Positions 18,667 to 26,872 of a stretch of 64,000 bases of DNA are shown here, piece by piece. A program made the position numbers and the translations under genes. The notes below the pieces were generated by a model, which saw nothing but the letters and a program-made list of their open reading frames with translations, ran no database searches and was not told where the DNA came from. Origin of the DNA: Paracidovorax cattleyae (GTDB lineage: Bacteria > Pseudomonadota > Gammaproteobacteria > Burkholderiales > Burkholderiaceae_C); the NCBI RefSeq assembly GCF_900104515.1, contig NZ_FNJL01000016.1, positions 1 through 64,000 on the forward strand, in the 5' to 3' direction. Numbering within the stretch: the first letter of the stretch is position 1; every line of letters begins with the position of its first letter.

Positions 18667-19393
18667 GGCCCGGCTCCTCGATCTTCCAGGCCGACGACAG
18701 CCCCAGGGCCGCGATGGCGCGGCGCCAGCGCCTGTCGAGCGAGCCGTCCACCACCGTGCCCGCGGATTCGACCAGGCAGTCACCCTCGCCCACGGAGGCA
18801 TCCGGCACCCACTGGATTTTCGCCCCGGCGTACTCCGTGGTGAGCGGCTGCTCCAGGAACGACCAGTCGGACGGATGGATGCGCACCGTGGCCTGGCGCC
18901 CCTCGGCCACCAGCATGCCCAGCGCCTCCCGCACCACGGGCAGCAGGGCCTGCGGCCCGCTGGACAGCTCCTGCCGGACGACCTGGCGGGCGATGTCGCA
19001 GGCCAGATCCAGGATCTCCTGCGCCATGCGCTGCTGCAGATCGTTCAGCCCGGCGTCGGCCGCGAGCACCAGACGCTCCAGGCGCGCGGCGGTCTCCCGG
19101 CCCTGTCCGCCGATGTAGTCGTCCATGCGTTGCTGCCACGCCAGGGCGGTTTCCTCCTCGCCCTGGGCCTTGCCCTGGGCGAAGGCCTCCTCACGCGCGG
19201 CCTCGACCGCAGCCAGGTGGGTGGCTTCGTCGATGCCCGGGGGCGGCAACTCGGCGGCCTCGGGCTGCACCTCGACCGGCGCAAGCAGGTCGGAGCCGTC
19301 CACGGCGCCGAAATGCCACTGCGTCACATCGGCGATCTCCTCGCTCGGGATGAAGCGCGTATAGGCGCCGCGGGGACTATACGAATGCGTCAT
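18659..19393 (-). CDS. fliH: Flagellar export stator protein FliH
   Basis: FliI regulator of 244 residues. The N-terminal half is Glu/Gln/Ala-rich; the C-terminal domain ([16 protein letters not shown], then [15 protein letters not shown]) resembles V-ATPase subunit E. ATG 19393 has GGAGG 8 bp upstream, which decides it over the GTG two codons earlier. It overlaps fliG by 17 bp. Confidence 0.94.
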   Translation of the reverse strand: MTHSYSPRGAYTRFIPSEEIADVTQWHFGAVDGSDLLAPVEVQPEAAELPPPGIDEATHLAAVEAAREEAFAQGKAQGEEETALAWQQRMDDYIGGQGRETAARLERLVLAADAGLNDLQQRMAQEILDLACDIARQVVRQELSSGPQALLPVVREALGMLVAEGRQATVRIHPSDWSFLEQPLTTEYAGAKIQWVPDASVGEGDCLVESAGTVVDGSLDRRWRRAIAALGLSSAWKIEEPGHG

Positions 19394-20372
19394 CGCCACC
19401 GCCTCCGATCACGATCTGGCCCTCGTCGGAAAGCCGCCGCACGGTCTTGAGGATTTCCTTCTGCTGCGCCTCGACCTCCGACAGCCGCATGGGCCCGCGC
19501 GACTCCAGGTCTTCGCGCATGGCTTCCGCGGCCCGCGAGGACATGTTGGAGAGGAACTTCTCGCGCAGTTCCGGCTGGGCGCCCTTGAGCGCGACCACCA
19601 GGGTCTCCGAGGCCACTTCGCGCAGCACCGTCTGGATGGCACGGTCGTCCAGCTTGTTGACGTCGTCGAAGACGAACATCTTGTCCATGATCTTCTGGGC
19701 CAGGTCGGGATCGTAGCCGCGGATCGACTCCAGCACCACCGTGTCCATGTTGGAGCCCAGCAGGTTGATGATCTCGGCGGCCGCCTTGACGCCCCCCAGG
19801 GAGCTCTTGCGGATCTTGTCGCCACCGGCGAGCACCTTGAAGAGCACTTCGTTGAGGTCCTTGAGCGCCGTCGGCTGGATGCCCTCGAGGGTGGCCACGC
19901 GCAGCAGCACTTCGCCACGCTGTCGGTCCGACAGCTGCATCAGCACCGCCGCGGATTGCTCGGGATCCAGGTGCACGAGGATGGCCGCGACGATCTGCGG
20001 ATGCTCGTTGCGCAGCAGTTCCGCCACGGAGAGCGGGTCCATCCACTTGAGGCTTTCAATGCCCGAGACGTCGCCGCCCTGCAAGATCCGGTCGATCAGC
20101 AGCGCGGCCTTGTCGTCGCCCAGTGCACGCTTGAGCACGGCGCGGACGTAATTGCTGGTGTCGGACACGAGCAGGCTCTGCGCGGCGGCGTCGTTGGAGA
20201 AGCGGTTGATGACGCCGTCCACCTTGTCCTTGGAGACGGAGCGCATGCGGGCGATGGTTTCGCCGAGCTTCTGCACCTCCTTGGGAGACAGGTGCTTGAA
20301 CACCTCGGCAGCTTCCTCCTCGCCGAGGGACATCAGCAGGATCGCCGCGTCGTTCAGGCCTTGCTCATCCAT
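19377..20372 (-). CDS. fliG: Flagellar motor switch protein FliG
   Basis: C-ring protein of 331 residues with the armadillo-repeat architecture: FliF-binding N domain (AAILLMSLGEEEAAEVFKHL), middle domain with the EHPQ motif (LLRNEHPQIVA) and C-terminal torque helix (charged residues around QTVLREVASETLVVALKGA). It lies 78 bp downstream of fliF. Confidence 0.98.
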   Translation of the reverse strand: MDEQGLNDAAILLMSLGEEEAAEVFKHLSPKEVQKLGETIARMRSVSKDKVDGVINRFSNDAAAQSLLVSDTSNYVRAVLKRALGDDKAALLIDRILQGGDVSGIESLKWMDPLSVAELLRNEHPQIVAAILVHLDPEQSAAVLMQLSDRQRGEVLLRVATLEGIQPTALKDLNEVLFKVLAGGDKIRKSSLGGVKAAAEIINLLGSNMDTVVLESIRGYDPDLAQKIMDKMFVFDDVNKLDDRAIQTVLREVASETLVVALKGAQPELREKFLSNMSSRAAEAMREDLESRGPMRLSEVEAQQKEILKTVRRLSDEGQIVIGGGGDDAFV

Positions 20373-20450
20373 GGAAGGTCACCGGTCTGTAGGGAAAGGG
20401 GTGGGTGGGAGTGCTCATCGGCGCCATCATCGACGGATGGCGGCCGCGTT

Positions 20451-22154
20451 TCAAGACTCGCCGTTTACCCACACCTTGAGAATGTTGGCGACAGCCATGG
20501 GATTTTCCTTGGCCAGGACACGCGCCTCCTCCAGGCGCATCTGCTCGGGGGTCTGGATCAGGTCTTCCGGCTTGGTGGGTGCGGCCAGGGCCGGGCGCTC
20601 GGGTTCGTCAGCCTCGATCGCATCCACCTGGCGGCCCGAGGCGGCCGCCGCCGCGGCGGGCGCCGGCGGCTGGTTCATGCCCTTGATCGCAGGCCGCACC
20701 AGCCCCAGCAGGATGAGCGCGGCGAAGAGCGACATGCCCACCGGCCAGCCCAGGCTCTTGGCCAGCTCGATCATTTCGGGCTGCTTCCAGAGCGGCAGCT
20801 CGACCGCCGGCGCGTTGTCCACCAGGAACTGGGTGTTCATGATGTTCACGGAATCGCCTCGATCCTTGTTGTACCCGATGGTTTCACGCACCAGGGCCGT
20901 CATCTGCTCGATCTGCTCGGGCGTGAAGGCCTTGGCCTGCGGCGCCTTGCCCGCCGCCTCGGCGATGGCCTGGTAGTTCACCACCACGGCGGCGCTGACG
21001 CGCTTGATCGCACCGCTGCCGGCACGGGTGACGCGCACCGTCTTGTCCACTTCGTAGTTGGTGATGGATTCACGCTTGGCACCGGCAGCCTGGCCCTGCT
21101 GGCCGTTGCCGGCCGTGGGAGCGGGGTTGGCGCCGTTGACGGGGGCGGTGGACGGCTGGGGCGGCTGGTTGCTGGCGGCGCCCGGCACGCCGGCCGGCGG
21201 CTGGTTGCCCTGGGTGCCGCCGGAGCTTTCCACCACCTGCTGGCTGCGCACGGCACTGCTGTCGGGCGTCTGGTTGGGACGGTGCTGCTCGGACGTCTGC
21301 TCCGATTGCGAGAAATCCACCTCGGCCGTCACCTGGGCCTTGACGTTGTTCTTGCCGACCACCGGCTCCAGGATGTCCAGGATGCGGCGGGTGTACTGCT
21401 GCTCGATCTGCTGCACGTAGGACAGCTGCTGGCCGTCGATGGCGCTGCCGGCGGCCGTGTCGGGGGACTGCGAGAGCAGCTTGCCGGTATCGTCGAGCAC
21501 GCTGACGGCGGAAGGCGACATCTCGGGCACGCTGGACGCCACCAGGTGCACGATGCCGGCCAGTTGGGTGCGGTCGAGGAAGCGTCCGGGGTAGAGGCTC
21601 AGCAGCACGGAAGCGGAAGGCTTCTGCTGCTCGCGGAAAAATCCGTTCTGGTTGGGCAGCGCCAGGTGGACGCGGGCACTCTGCACGGACGACAGGGCCT
21701 GGATGGAGCGGGTCAGTTCGCCCTCGAGCCCGCGCTGGAAGTTCAGCCGCTCCTGGAACTGCGTCACACCGAAGCGGTTGGTCTCCATGAGCTCGAAGCC
21801 GGTCACCGAGCCCTTGGGCAGGCCCTGGGTGGCCAGGCGCAGGCGGACATCGTGCACGCGCTCGGCCGGCACCAGGATGGCGCCTCCGCCCTCCGAATAC
21901 TTGTAGGGAACGTTCATGGTGGACAGCTGGGCCACGATGGCTCCGCCGTCCTTGTCGCTCAGGTTGGAAAACAGCACCTTGTAGTCCGGCTGGCGGTTGA
22001 GCACCACCGCGGCCACCACCGCAGCCACCAGCAGCGCGATGCCTGCGCCGAAGCGCAGCCGCTTGGAACGGTCCAGCGCGGAAAAGCGCTGGAGCACGGA
22101 CGGCACGCTGGGGCTGGCAGGGGGAGCGACGGGGATTTCGGCGACTGCGGACAT
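20451..22154 (-). CDS. fliF: Flagellar MS-ring protein FliF
   Basis: MS-ring subunit of 567 residues with two transmembrane helices: one near residue 40-60 (AGIALLVAAVVAAVVL) and one near 450 (VGMSLFAALILLGLV). Ring-building motifs lie between them. A Pro/Gln/Gly-rich insertion occupies about 285-335. The C-terminal tail binds FliG. ATG 22154 is preceded by GGAAAG; an upstream in-frame GTG is less likely. It is transcribed divergently from fliE and heads fliFGHIJK. Confidence 0.96.
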   Translation of the reverse strand: MSAVAEIPVAPPASPSVPSVLQRFSALDRSKRLRFGAGIALLVAAVVAAVVLNRQPDYKVLFSNLSDKDGGAIVAQLSTMNVPYKYSEGGGAILVPAERVHDVRLRLATQGLPKGSVTGFELMETNRFGVTQFQERLNFQRGLEGELTRSIQALSSVQSARVHLALPNQNGFFREQQKPSASVLLSLYPGRFLDRTQLAGIVHLVASSVPEMSPSAVSVLDDTGKLLSQSPDTAAGSAIDGQQLSYVQQIEQQYTRRILDILEPVVGKNNVKAQVTAEVDFSQSEQTSEQHRPNQTPDSSAVRSQQVVESSGGTQGNQPPAGVPGAASNQPPQPSTAPVNGANPAPTAGNGQQGQAAGAKRESITNYEVDKTVRVTRAGSGAIKRVSAAVVVNYQAIAEAAGKAPQAKAFTPEQIEQMTALVRETIGYNKDRGDSVNIMNTQFLVDNAPAVELPLWKQPEMIELAKSLGWPVGMSLFAALILLGLVRPAIKGMNQPPAPAAAAAASGRQVDAIEADEPERPALAAPTKPEDLIQTPEQMRLEEARVLAKENPMAVANILKVWVNGES

Positions 22155-22233
22155 GGTGCTTTCCAAGGGGACCGCCACGGCACACGGGATCTGGCGTGCC
22201 GCGATTATTGGCTGCCCGCCTCCCCTCCGGCAG

Positions 22234-22267
22234 CCGGATAAGGCGCCCGTTTTCCCAGCTATTCGCC
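22234..22267. promoter_or_regulatory. FlhDC-like inverted element between fliF and fliE
   Basis: CCGGATAAG (22234-22242) and CTATTCGC (22259-22266) are spaced 16 bp apart, forming an imperfect inverted repeat. The flhB upstream region has CCGAATAAG, a 15-bp spacer and CTATTCGC. Both resemble the enterobacterial FlhDC box (AAATAGCG-type half-sites, inverted). Its position between divergent class II genes supports a shared activator site. Identity of the regulator is inferred. Confidence 0.55.
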
Positions 22268-22329
22268 AGGATGCTGCCGGCTCCGGGCCCTACGATTGCA
22301 CCATCCCGCAACCCCCTCCTCCGCCCGCC

Positions 22330-22644
22330 ATGGACCTCCGCATCTCCAGCTCCACCGCTCCCCTGACGGGCGCCGGCCTGGCGCGCCGTGCCACGGCCGC
22401 GCCGGAAGCCTCCGGCCAGGAAGTCGGCTTCTCCACGGCGCTCAAGGGCGCGCTGCAGTCCGTCAGCGCCGCCCAGGACCGGGCCAGCGGGCTGCAGCAG
22501 GAAGTGCAGATGGAAAATCCGTCCGTGAGCCTGGAGGAAACCATGATCGCCATCCAGAAGGCCCAGGTGGGCTTCCAGGCGACACTGCACGTGCGCAACC
22601 GCATGGTCCAGGCCTACACGGACATCATGAACATGCAGGTCTGA
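22330..22644 (+). CDS. fliE: Flagellar hook-basal body protein FliE
   Basis: Protein of 104 residues joining the MS ring to the proximal rod. The C-terminal half has the conserved LEETMIAIQKAQVGFQATLH and ends VQAYTDIMNMQV, matching FliE. ATG 22330 gives the family length. It is transcribed away from fliF and is alone on the plus strand here. Confidence 0.97.
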   Translation: MDLRISSSTAPLTGAGLARRATAAPEASGQEVGFSTALKGALQSVSAAQDRASGLQQEVQMENPSVSLEETMIAIQKAQVGFQATLHVRNRMVQAYTDIMNMQV

Positions 22645-22684
22645 CCGCGGGCCCTGCGCCACAAGGCGCGGCGTGCCGGTCAGC

Positions 22685-22706
22685 GGGCCCTCGCGAAGGG
22701 CCCTTT
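22685..22706 (+). terminator. Terminator-like hairpin after fliE
   Basis: GGGCCCT (22685-22691), a 5-nt loop and AGGGCCC (22697-22703), followed by TTT. It lies 40 bp after the fliE stop. The T-run is short. Confidence 0.5.
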
Positions 22707-22738
22707 CGCCGTCCCGCCCCCCACGCTCCCCACAAGAA

Positions 22739-22774
22739 AAATGCCCCGCTCCCTGCGAAGGAAGCGAGGCATTT
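22739..22774 (-). terminator. Rho-independent terminator of the fliC1-D-S-T run
   Basis: AAATGCC and GGCATTT with inner CGCT/AGCG form an interrupted stem. On the minus strand it is followed by TTTTTCT, a good U-tract, so it should stop minus-strand transcription after fliT. It may also act weakly on the plus strand. Confidence 0.65.
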
Positions 22775-22782
22775 GCGCATCC

Positions 22783-22811
22783 GGCACCGCCGGGGAGCAC
22801 CGGGCGGTGCC
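22783..22811. other. Perfect stem-loop in fliT 3' region
   Basis: GGCACCGCC (22783-22791) and GGCGGTGCC (22803-22811) form a perfect 9-bp stem around 11 nt. It lies between the fliT stop and the terminator. It is probably an RNA end structure. The remainder of 22645-22843 holds no gene. Confidence 0.4.
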
Positions 22812-22843
22812 GTGCGTGGCCCGCGGCATGGCGGGCGCACCCG

Positions 22844-23143
22844 TCAGTGCATGATCACCGGCTGGCGCTCGAACAGGTGCTCGAACTGGGCGAGCCAGGG
22901 CTCGGCCAGGCAGCGGATCTCGGCATCATTGCGCAGGATGCGCTGCATGATGCGCGTCTTCTCGCGGCGGTGCTCGGGCAGCAGCTGCTGGTCCTGGGAC
23001 TTGAAGCGCAGCTGCTCGATCAGGACGGCACAGGCGCCTTCGCAGCGCACGACCTCGTCCCAGTCCTTGAGCTTGGCGGCTTCGAGCATCCGCGCGCTGC
23101 TGTCTTCGATGGCTTTGTAATAGTCAATGAGCATATGGGACAT
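22844..23143 (-). CDS. fliT: Flagellar chaperone FliT
   Basis: Small helical protein of 99 residues starting MSHMLIDYYKAIEDSSARML. It is the FliD chaperone by family and position (fliD-fliS-fliT). ATG 23143 has GGGAG 8 bp upstream, which rules out the longer frame into fliS. FliT is weakly conserved, so position carries part of the call. Confidence 0.87.
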   Translation of the reverse strand: MSHMLIDYYKAIEDSSARMLEAAKLKDWDEVVRCEGACAVLIEQLRFKSQDQQLLPEHRREKTRIMQRILRNDAEIRCLAEPWLAQFEHLFERQPVIMH

Positions 23144-23156
23144 TTCTGGCGCTCCC

Positions 23157-23567
23157 TCAGGACGGCCGGTGCGCCTGCGCACCGATCTCGCTCCAGCCCT
23201 GGGCCACGGGAGCAATCAAAGTGACCACCTCTTCCACGAGCGCCGCATCGTTGCGCAGGTTGGCCATGGTCAGGCGGCCGACGCAGTAGTCATAGAGCGA
23301 GCGAAGGTTCGATGCGATCTCGCCGCCCTGGGCGGGATTGAGTCCGCCTTTCAGGCCCTCCTCCAGGATGCGCACGGCCCGGCCGATGTGGCGCCCCTTC
23401 TCTTCCACTTCGCCGCGCTGCATGCTGCCGCGGGCGGCGTTGAGCGACTGCATCAAACCGTCGAAAAGCATCTGGATCAGTTGGTGGGGCGATGCGCCAT
23501 CCACGCTGGACTGGACACCGACCTGGCGATAGACCGAGGCTGCGCGGGAACTGACTGGCGTAAACAT
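23157..23567 (-). CDS. fliS: Flagellin export chaperone FliS
   Basis: Flagellin chaperone of 136 residues with ASVYRQVGVQSSVDGASPHQLIQMLFDG, of which ASPHQLIQMLFDG is the FliS hallmark, and LRSLYDYCVGRL. The start at 23567 has AAGGAG 7 bp upstream; the ATG five codons earlier overlaps that SD. It prevents flagellin polymerisation in the cytoplasm. Confidence 0.96.
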   Translation of the reverse strand: MFTPVSSRAASVYRQVGVQSSVDGASPHQLIQMLFDGLMQSLNAARGSMQRGEVEEKGRHIGRAVRILEEGLKGGLNPAQGGEIASNLRSLYDYCVGRLTMANLRNDAALVEEVVTLIAPVAQGWSEIGAQAHRPS

Positions 23568-23669
23568 CGAGAACTCCTTCATGCTGCTTACCTTTCTTAT
23601 CGGCAAACCACGGGAGAACTCAAGGCCATTTCACGCAGGAATCGGTGCAGGAACGCAGGCGCCACGGCG

Positions 23670-25097
23670 TCAGGCATTCCACTTTGCAATCTGCTGCTGC
23701 ATGTAGGAACTGAGTGAGGAGATGCTGGCCATTTGCGTGTCGAGGGCCGTGTATTGAGCTCGCATGCGCTTTTCCAGCGTGTCGGCACGCTTGTTCACGG
23801 CAGCCTGATCGTCCGCGTTGCGCTTGGACTCCGCCGAGAGTGCGTCGGTCTTGTTGTTCATGAGCCCGTCGAACGACAGCATGGTGGAGGTCAGCGACTT
23901 GATGCGCACTCCGAGGCCCGTGCTGGTATCGCCGGAAGCAGGATCCGCGGCGAAGAAGGCCTTCAGGGTATCGGGCGTCTTGAGCGCGTTGTCGAGCTTG
24001 GTGCTGTCAGCGACAGTGAGGGAGCCGCCGCGCTGCATCTGGATGCCGAAATCCGACAGTGTCTGCAGCGCCGCCGTACCGCCAGTGGCGGTGGCCATGG
24101 CTGCACGCAGGGTGTTCTGCAGGCCGACGGTGGTGCCGTCGCCCTGCAACGCTCCAGCAGTCTTGGTATCGCTATCGTATTTGGTGACATCGCCCAGGAG
24201 GGTGTTCACGGCGTTGTAGGCGTCCACGAAATCCTGGATGTTCTTCTTCATGGTGGCCGTATCCGACTTCGCAGTCACATCCACGTCGTCCGTGGTGACC
24301 TTGGACGCCGTCAGCGTGAGGCCCGGGATCGTGTCCGCGAACACATTGGTCGTGGAACTGATGTCGATGCCGTTGATCTTGGCCTTGGCGTTCTGCGCGT
24401 ACTGCACGGTGTTGGCCGCCATGCCCGTGTTCGGGGAGCCCTGCGGATCGAACGCCAGCTTGGACAGGCCGGGATTGGCGGAATCCTCCGAGACCTGCAC
24501 CCGGAAGCCGGCCGTTTCCCCCGTGGCCTTGGAGCGCAGCATGAGCCGCTCGCCGGAGGCGTCGCGCAGCACCGTGGCCGTCATGCCGCCGTCGGCTTCG
24601 TTGATCTTGGTGGCGATGGAGGTCATCGTGTCCGTGGCGGACACGCTGATGTTGAAGGCCGCCGTGGAGCCGGCAGTGAATTCCGGAGGATTCTTGGAGG
24701 AATCCCAGGAGCCCAGCTGGAGGGTCATGTTGCCCGCGCCGACGGCGGCGTCCTTGGCGACCGAGCTGGACGCCACCGATTGCGCACGCGAGAGCTGCTG
24801 CACGCTCATGGAGAAGGACGTGGCGCTCGCGACGCCGGAGACCGCCACGGACACGGCATCGCTGTTGCTCGACGACACCGCCAAGCCGTTCCAGGCGCTG
24901 TCGCGCGTGAGCTTGGAGGCCGCGTCGGACAGGGTGGAGACCAGGGACTTGATCTTGGAATAGGTCGAGATCTTGGTCTGGATGGCGTCAGCGGTCACCT
25001 GCAGCTTGTCGAGGGGCTTCTTCTCCAGCGCGACGGTCTGGGAAATGATGCTTTCCACCTGCAGTCCGCTGCCGATCCCGATCGAGGTAATGGCCAT
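23670..25097 (-). CDS. fliD: Flagellar filament cap protein FliD
   Basis: Secreted cap protein of 475 residues. The N-terminal coiled-coil domain starts MAITSIGIGSGLQVESII and has KPLDKLQVTADAIQTKIS. Variable D2/D3 domains follow, and the C-terminal FliD_C domain ends SSLSSYMQQQIAKWNA. It sits between flagellin 1 and fliS, 102 bp before fliS. No sigma-28 promoter is evident directly upstream. Confidence 0.97.
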   Translation of the reverse strand: MAITSIGIGSGLQVESIISQTVALEKKPLDKLQVTADAIQTKISTYSKIKSLVSTLSDAASKLTRDSAWNGLAVSSSNSDAVSVAVSGVASATSFSMSVQQLSRAQSVASSSVAKDAAVGAGNMTLQLGSWDSSKNPPEFTAGSTAAFNISVSATDTMTSIATKINEADGGMTATVLRDASGERLMLRSKATGETAGFRVQVSEDSANPGLSKLAFDPQGSPNTGMAANTVQYAQNAKAKINGIDISSTTNVFADTIPGLTLTASKVTTDDVDVTAKSDTATMKKNIQDFVDAYNAVNTLLGDVTKYDSDTKTAGALQGDGTTVGLQNTLRAAMATATGGTAALQTLSDFGIQMQRGGSLTVADSTKLDNALKTPDTLKAFFAADPASGDTSTGLGVRIKSLTSTMLSFDGLMNNKTDALSAESKRNADDQAAVNKRADTLEKRMRAQYTALDTQMASISSLSSYMQQQIAKWNA

Positions 25098-25177
25098 GTC
25101 GATCTCCCGGGGCCTTCCGGCCCGTCTTCATTGATGAAACACGATTCTGGCAAAAACCTTCCACGCCAAAAGCGGGA

Positions 25178-25211
25178 AAAGCGGCCACAGGAACCACCCT
25201 GTTGCCGCTTT
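25178..25211 (-). terminator. Terminator after flagellin 1
   Basis: AAAGCGGC with inner ACAGG pairs with CCTGT and GCCGCTTT around a 6-nt loop, about 13 bp with one mismatch. On the minus strand the stem ends in TTTT. It lies 44 bp after the fliC1 stop and would partly insulate fliD. Confidence 0.65.
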
Positions 25212-25254
25212 GGAAGGGGCCGGCCCCCTGCCGCCACCCCTTATAAGCCCCCTG

Positions 25255-26469
25255 TCAACGCAGCAGGGAGAGCACGCCCTGGGGCAGCTGGTTGGCCTGG
25301 GCCACCATGGCGGTACCGGCCTGCTGCAGGATCTGCGTGCGCGACAGGTTGGCCGTTTCCTTGGCGAAGTCGGCATCCACGATCCGGCCGCGGGAAGCGG
25401 ACAGGTTCTCGCCCTGGATGTCGATGTTGCCGGAAGCGTTCTCGAAGCGGCTCTGCAGTGCGCCCAGGTCGGCGCGTGCGGAGTTCACCTGGTCGATGGC
25501 ACTGTCGATCTTCTTCAGGGCCACCCAGGCGTCCTTCTGCGTGGACACGGTCAGGGTGTCGATGCCCTTCTGGTCCGTGCCGGTGGCGGCGGCCAGCGTC
25601 GGGGCGGCGAAGCCGTTGTTCGCCACGGAGAAGCCCGTGAACGTGATGGTTTCCGGCACCGGCGGCGTGGCGCTGTTGAGCTTCGACGATGCGAACTCCA
25701 GGTCGTACGAGCCGTCGTCCTTCTTGGTCAGGAAGGCCGTCACGCCGGTATCCGCCGACTTGTTGTTGATGGCGGAAACCACCTGGCCCAGGCGCTCCAC
25801 GCCGGAACCCGCGGCCTTGATTTCGCCCAGGTCGATGGCGGAGGCGGAACCCACCTGGATGGTCATGGAGCCGGCAGCGATCTTGGTGCTGTAGCCGGTG
25901 ATCGTGGTGTCGGCGGCGCTGATGGAGGTCACGCTGCCCGTCGAGTACTGGATATTGGACAGGCCCGAGGCGGAAGAGTTGGTCAGCGCGCCCACGGTGA
26001 TGTTCTCGCCGGAGTTGGCGCCCACCTGGAACAGCGCGCCTGCGAAGCTGCCGTCGAGGATCTTCTGGCCGTTGAAGCTGGTCTGCTTGGCCACGCGGTC
26101 GATTTCGTTGGTCAGCTGCTTCACTTCCGACTGCAGGGCGTCGCGGTCCTTCTGGCTGTTGGTCGCGTTGCTGGACTGCACAGCCAGTTCGCGCATGCGC
26201 TGCAGCATGTCCCCCACCTTGCCCAGCGCGCCTTCGGCCGTTTGCGCCAGCGAGATGCCGTCGTTGGCATTGCGGCCGGCGACGGCCAAGCCCTTGATCT
26301 GGGTGTTCATGCGCTCGGCGATGGACAGGCCGGCGGCATCGTCCTTGGCGCTGTTCACACGCAGGCCGGAGGACAGGCGCTGCATGGACGTGGTGAGCGA
26401 GGATTGCGATGCGGTGAGGTTGCGCTGCGCATTGAGCGAAGCGATGTTCGTATTGATGGTGGTGGTCAT
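25255..26469 (-). CDS. fliC: Flagellin 1
   Basis: Filament subunit of 404 residues. The conserved N-terminal D0/D1 (TINTNIASLNAQRNL, QRLSSGLRVNSAKDDAAGL) and C-terminal D1/D0 (ENLSASRGRIVDADFAKET) flank a Ser/Thr/Gly-rich central D2 (about 175-300), where O-glycosylation usually occurs. It is very similar to the divergent flagellin at 26873-28102. A sigma-28 promoter lies about 150 bp upstream, and an AAGGAG SD precedes the ATG. The modification island encoded beyond the second flagellin probably acts on this protein. Confidence 0.97.
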   Translation of the reverse strand: MTTTINTNIASLNAQRNLTASQSSLTTSMQRLSSGLRVNSAKDDAAGLSIAERMNTQIKGLAVAGRNANDGISLAQTAEGALGKVGDMLQRMRELAVQSSNATNSQKDRDALQSEVKQLTNEIDRVAKQTSFNGQKILDGSFAGALFQVGANSGENITVGALTNSSASGLSNIQYSTGSVTSISAADTTITGYSTKIAAGSMTIQVGSASAIDLGEIKAAGSGVERLGQVVSAINNKSADTGVTAFLTKKDDGSYDLEFASSKLNSATPPVPETITFTGFSVANNGFAAPTLAAATGTDQKGIDTLTVSTQKDAWVALKKIDSAIDQVNSARADLGALQSRFENASGNIDIQGENLSASRGRIVDADFAKETANLSRTQILQQAGTAMVAQANQLPQGVLSLLR

Positions 26470-26518
26470 TTGAAACGCTCCTTGGTTACTAAAGTCCGGC
26501 TAGGCCGCCGATCACAAC

Positions 26519-26537
26519 GCCAGCCCCTGAGGCTGGC
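26519..26537 (-). other. Stem-loop in flagellin 1 leader
   Basis: GCCAGCC and GGCTGGC form a perfect 7-bp G/C-rich stem with a 5-nt loop, about 50 nt upstream of the fliC1 start, inside the predicted 5' UTR of about 145 nt. It could affect mRNA stability or translation. Confidence 0.4.
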
Positions 26538-26620
26538 AGCCAAGACCGGGGCGGCAGTCACGTGAACCCATCCATCGCTTGCCGGTCAACAAATTCGCTG
26601 GTGTGAACCTGTTGCTTGGG

Positions 26621-26648
26621 TTATCGGGCGGAGTGCCGGGAAACTTGA
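26621..26648 (-). promoter_or_regulatory. Sigma-28 (FliA) promoter of flagellin 1
   Basis: Minus-strand TCAAGTTT, a 12-bp spacer and CCCGATAA match the FliA consensus TAAAGTTT-N11-GCCGATAA closely. The -10 is at 26621-26628 and the -35 at 26641-26648. The remaining 26470-26872 interval holds a second hairpin (26704-26723, 7-bp stem) and no recognisable FliA promoter for the plus-strand flagellin. Confidence 0.75.
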
Positions 26649-26872
26649 GCGCTCCGAAGAAAAAAATTCTTACAAGCAGGCCGTCCCACCCCTCCGCATC
26701 CGCCTGTTGCTCGCATGCAACAGACGAACTGGCCTGTTTTCCTCCCTTTTTTCGCCCGTCCGGAAAAACCGGCGCCCCGCAGAATTCCTTCCAACGCTAG
26801 GGCTGCCCGCTGCAGGTGGTGCCTCCTTGGCCACGGCAGCAGTGCCCATCCCTTTTGCGAAGGAGTTCCGCA

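Noticed and set aside
19956-22241. A 761-codon plus-strand open frame over fliF and fliG
   Set aside because: It is a shadow; the His/Gly/Arg-rich translation has no domain, and fliF and fliG are unambiguous on the other strand.
25216-25227. The GGGGCCGGCCCC palindrome near the flagellin 1 stop as a terminator
   Set aside because: It has no loop and no T-run; the hairpin at 25178-25211 is a better terminator.
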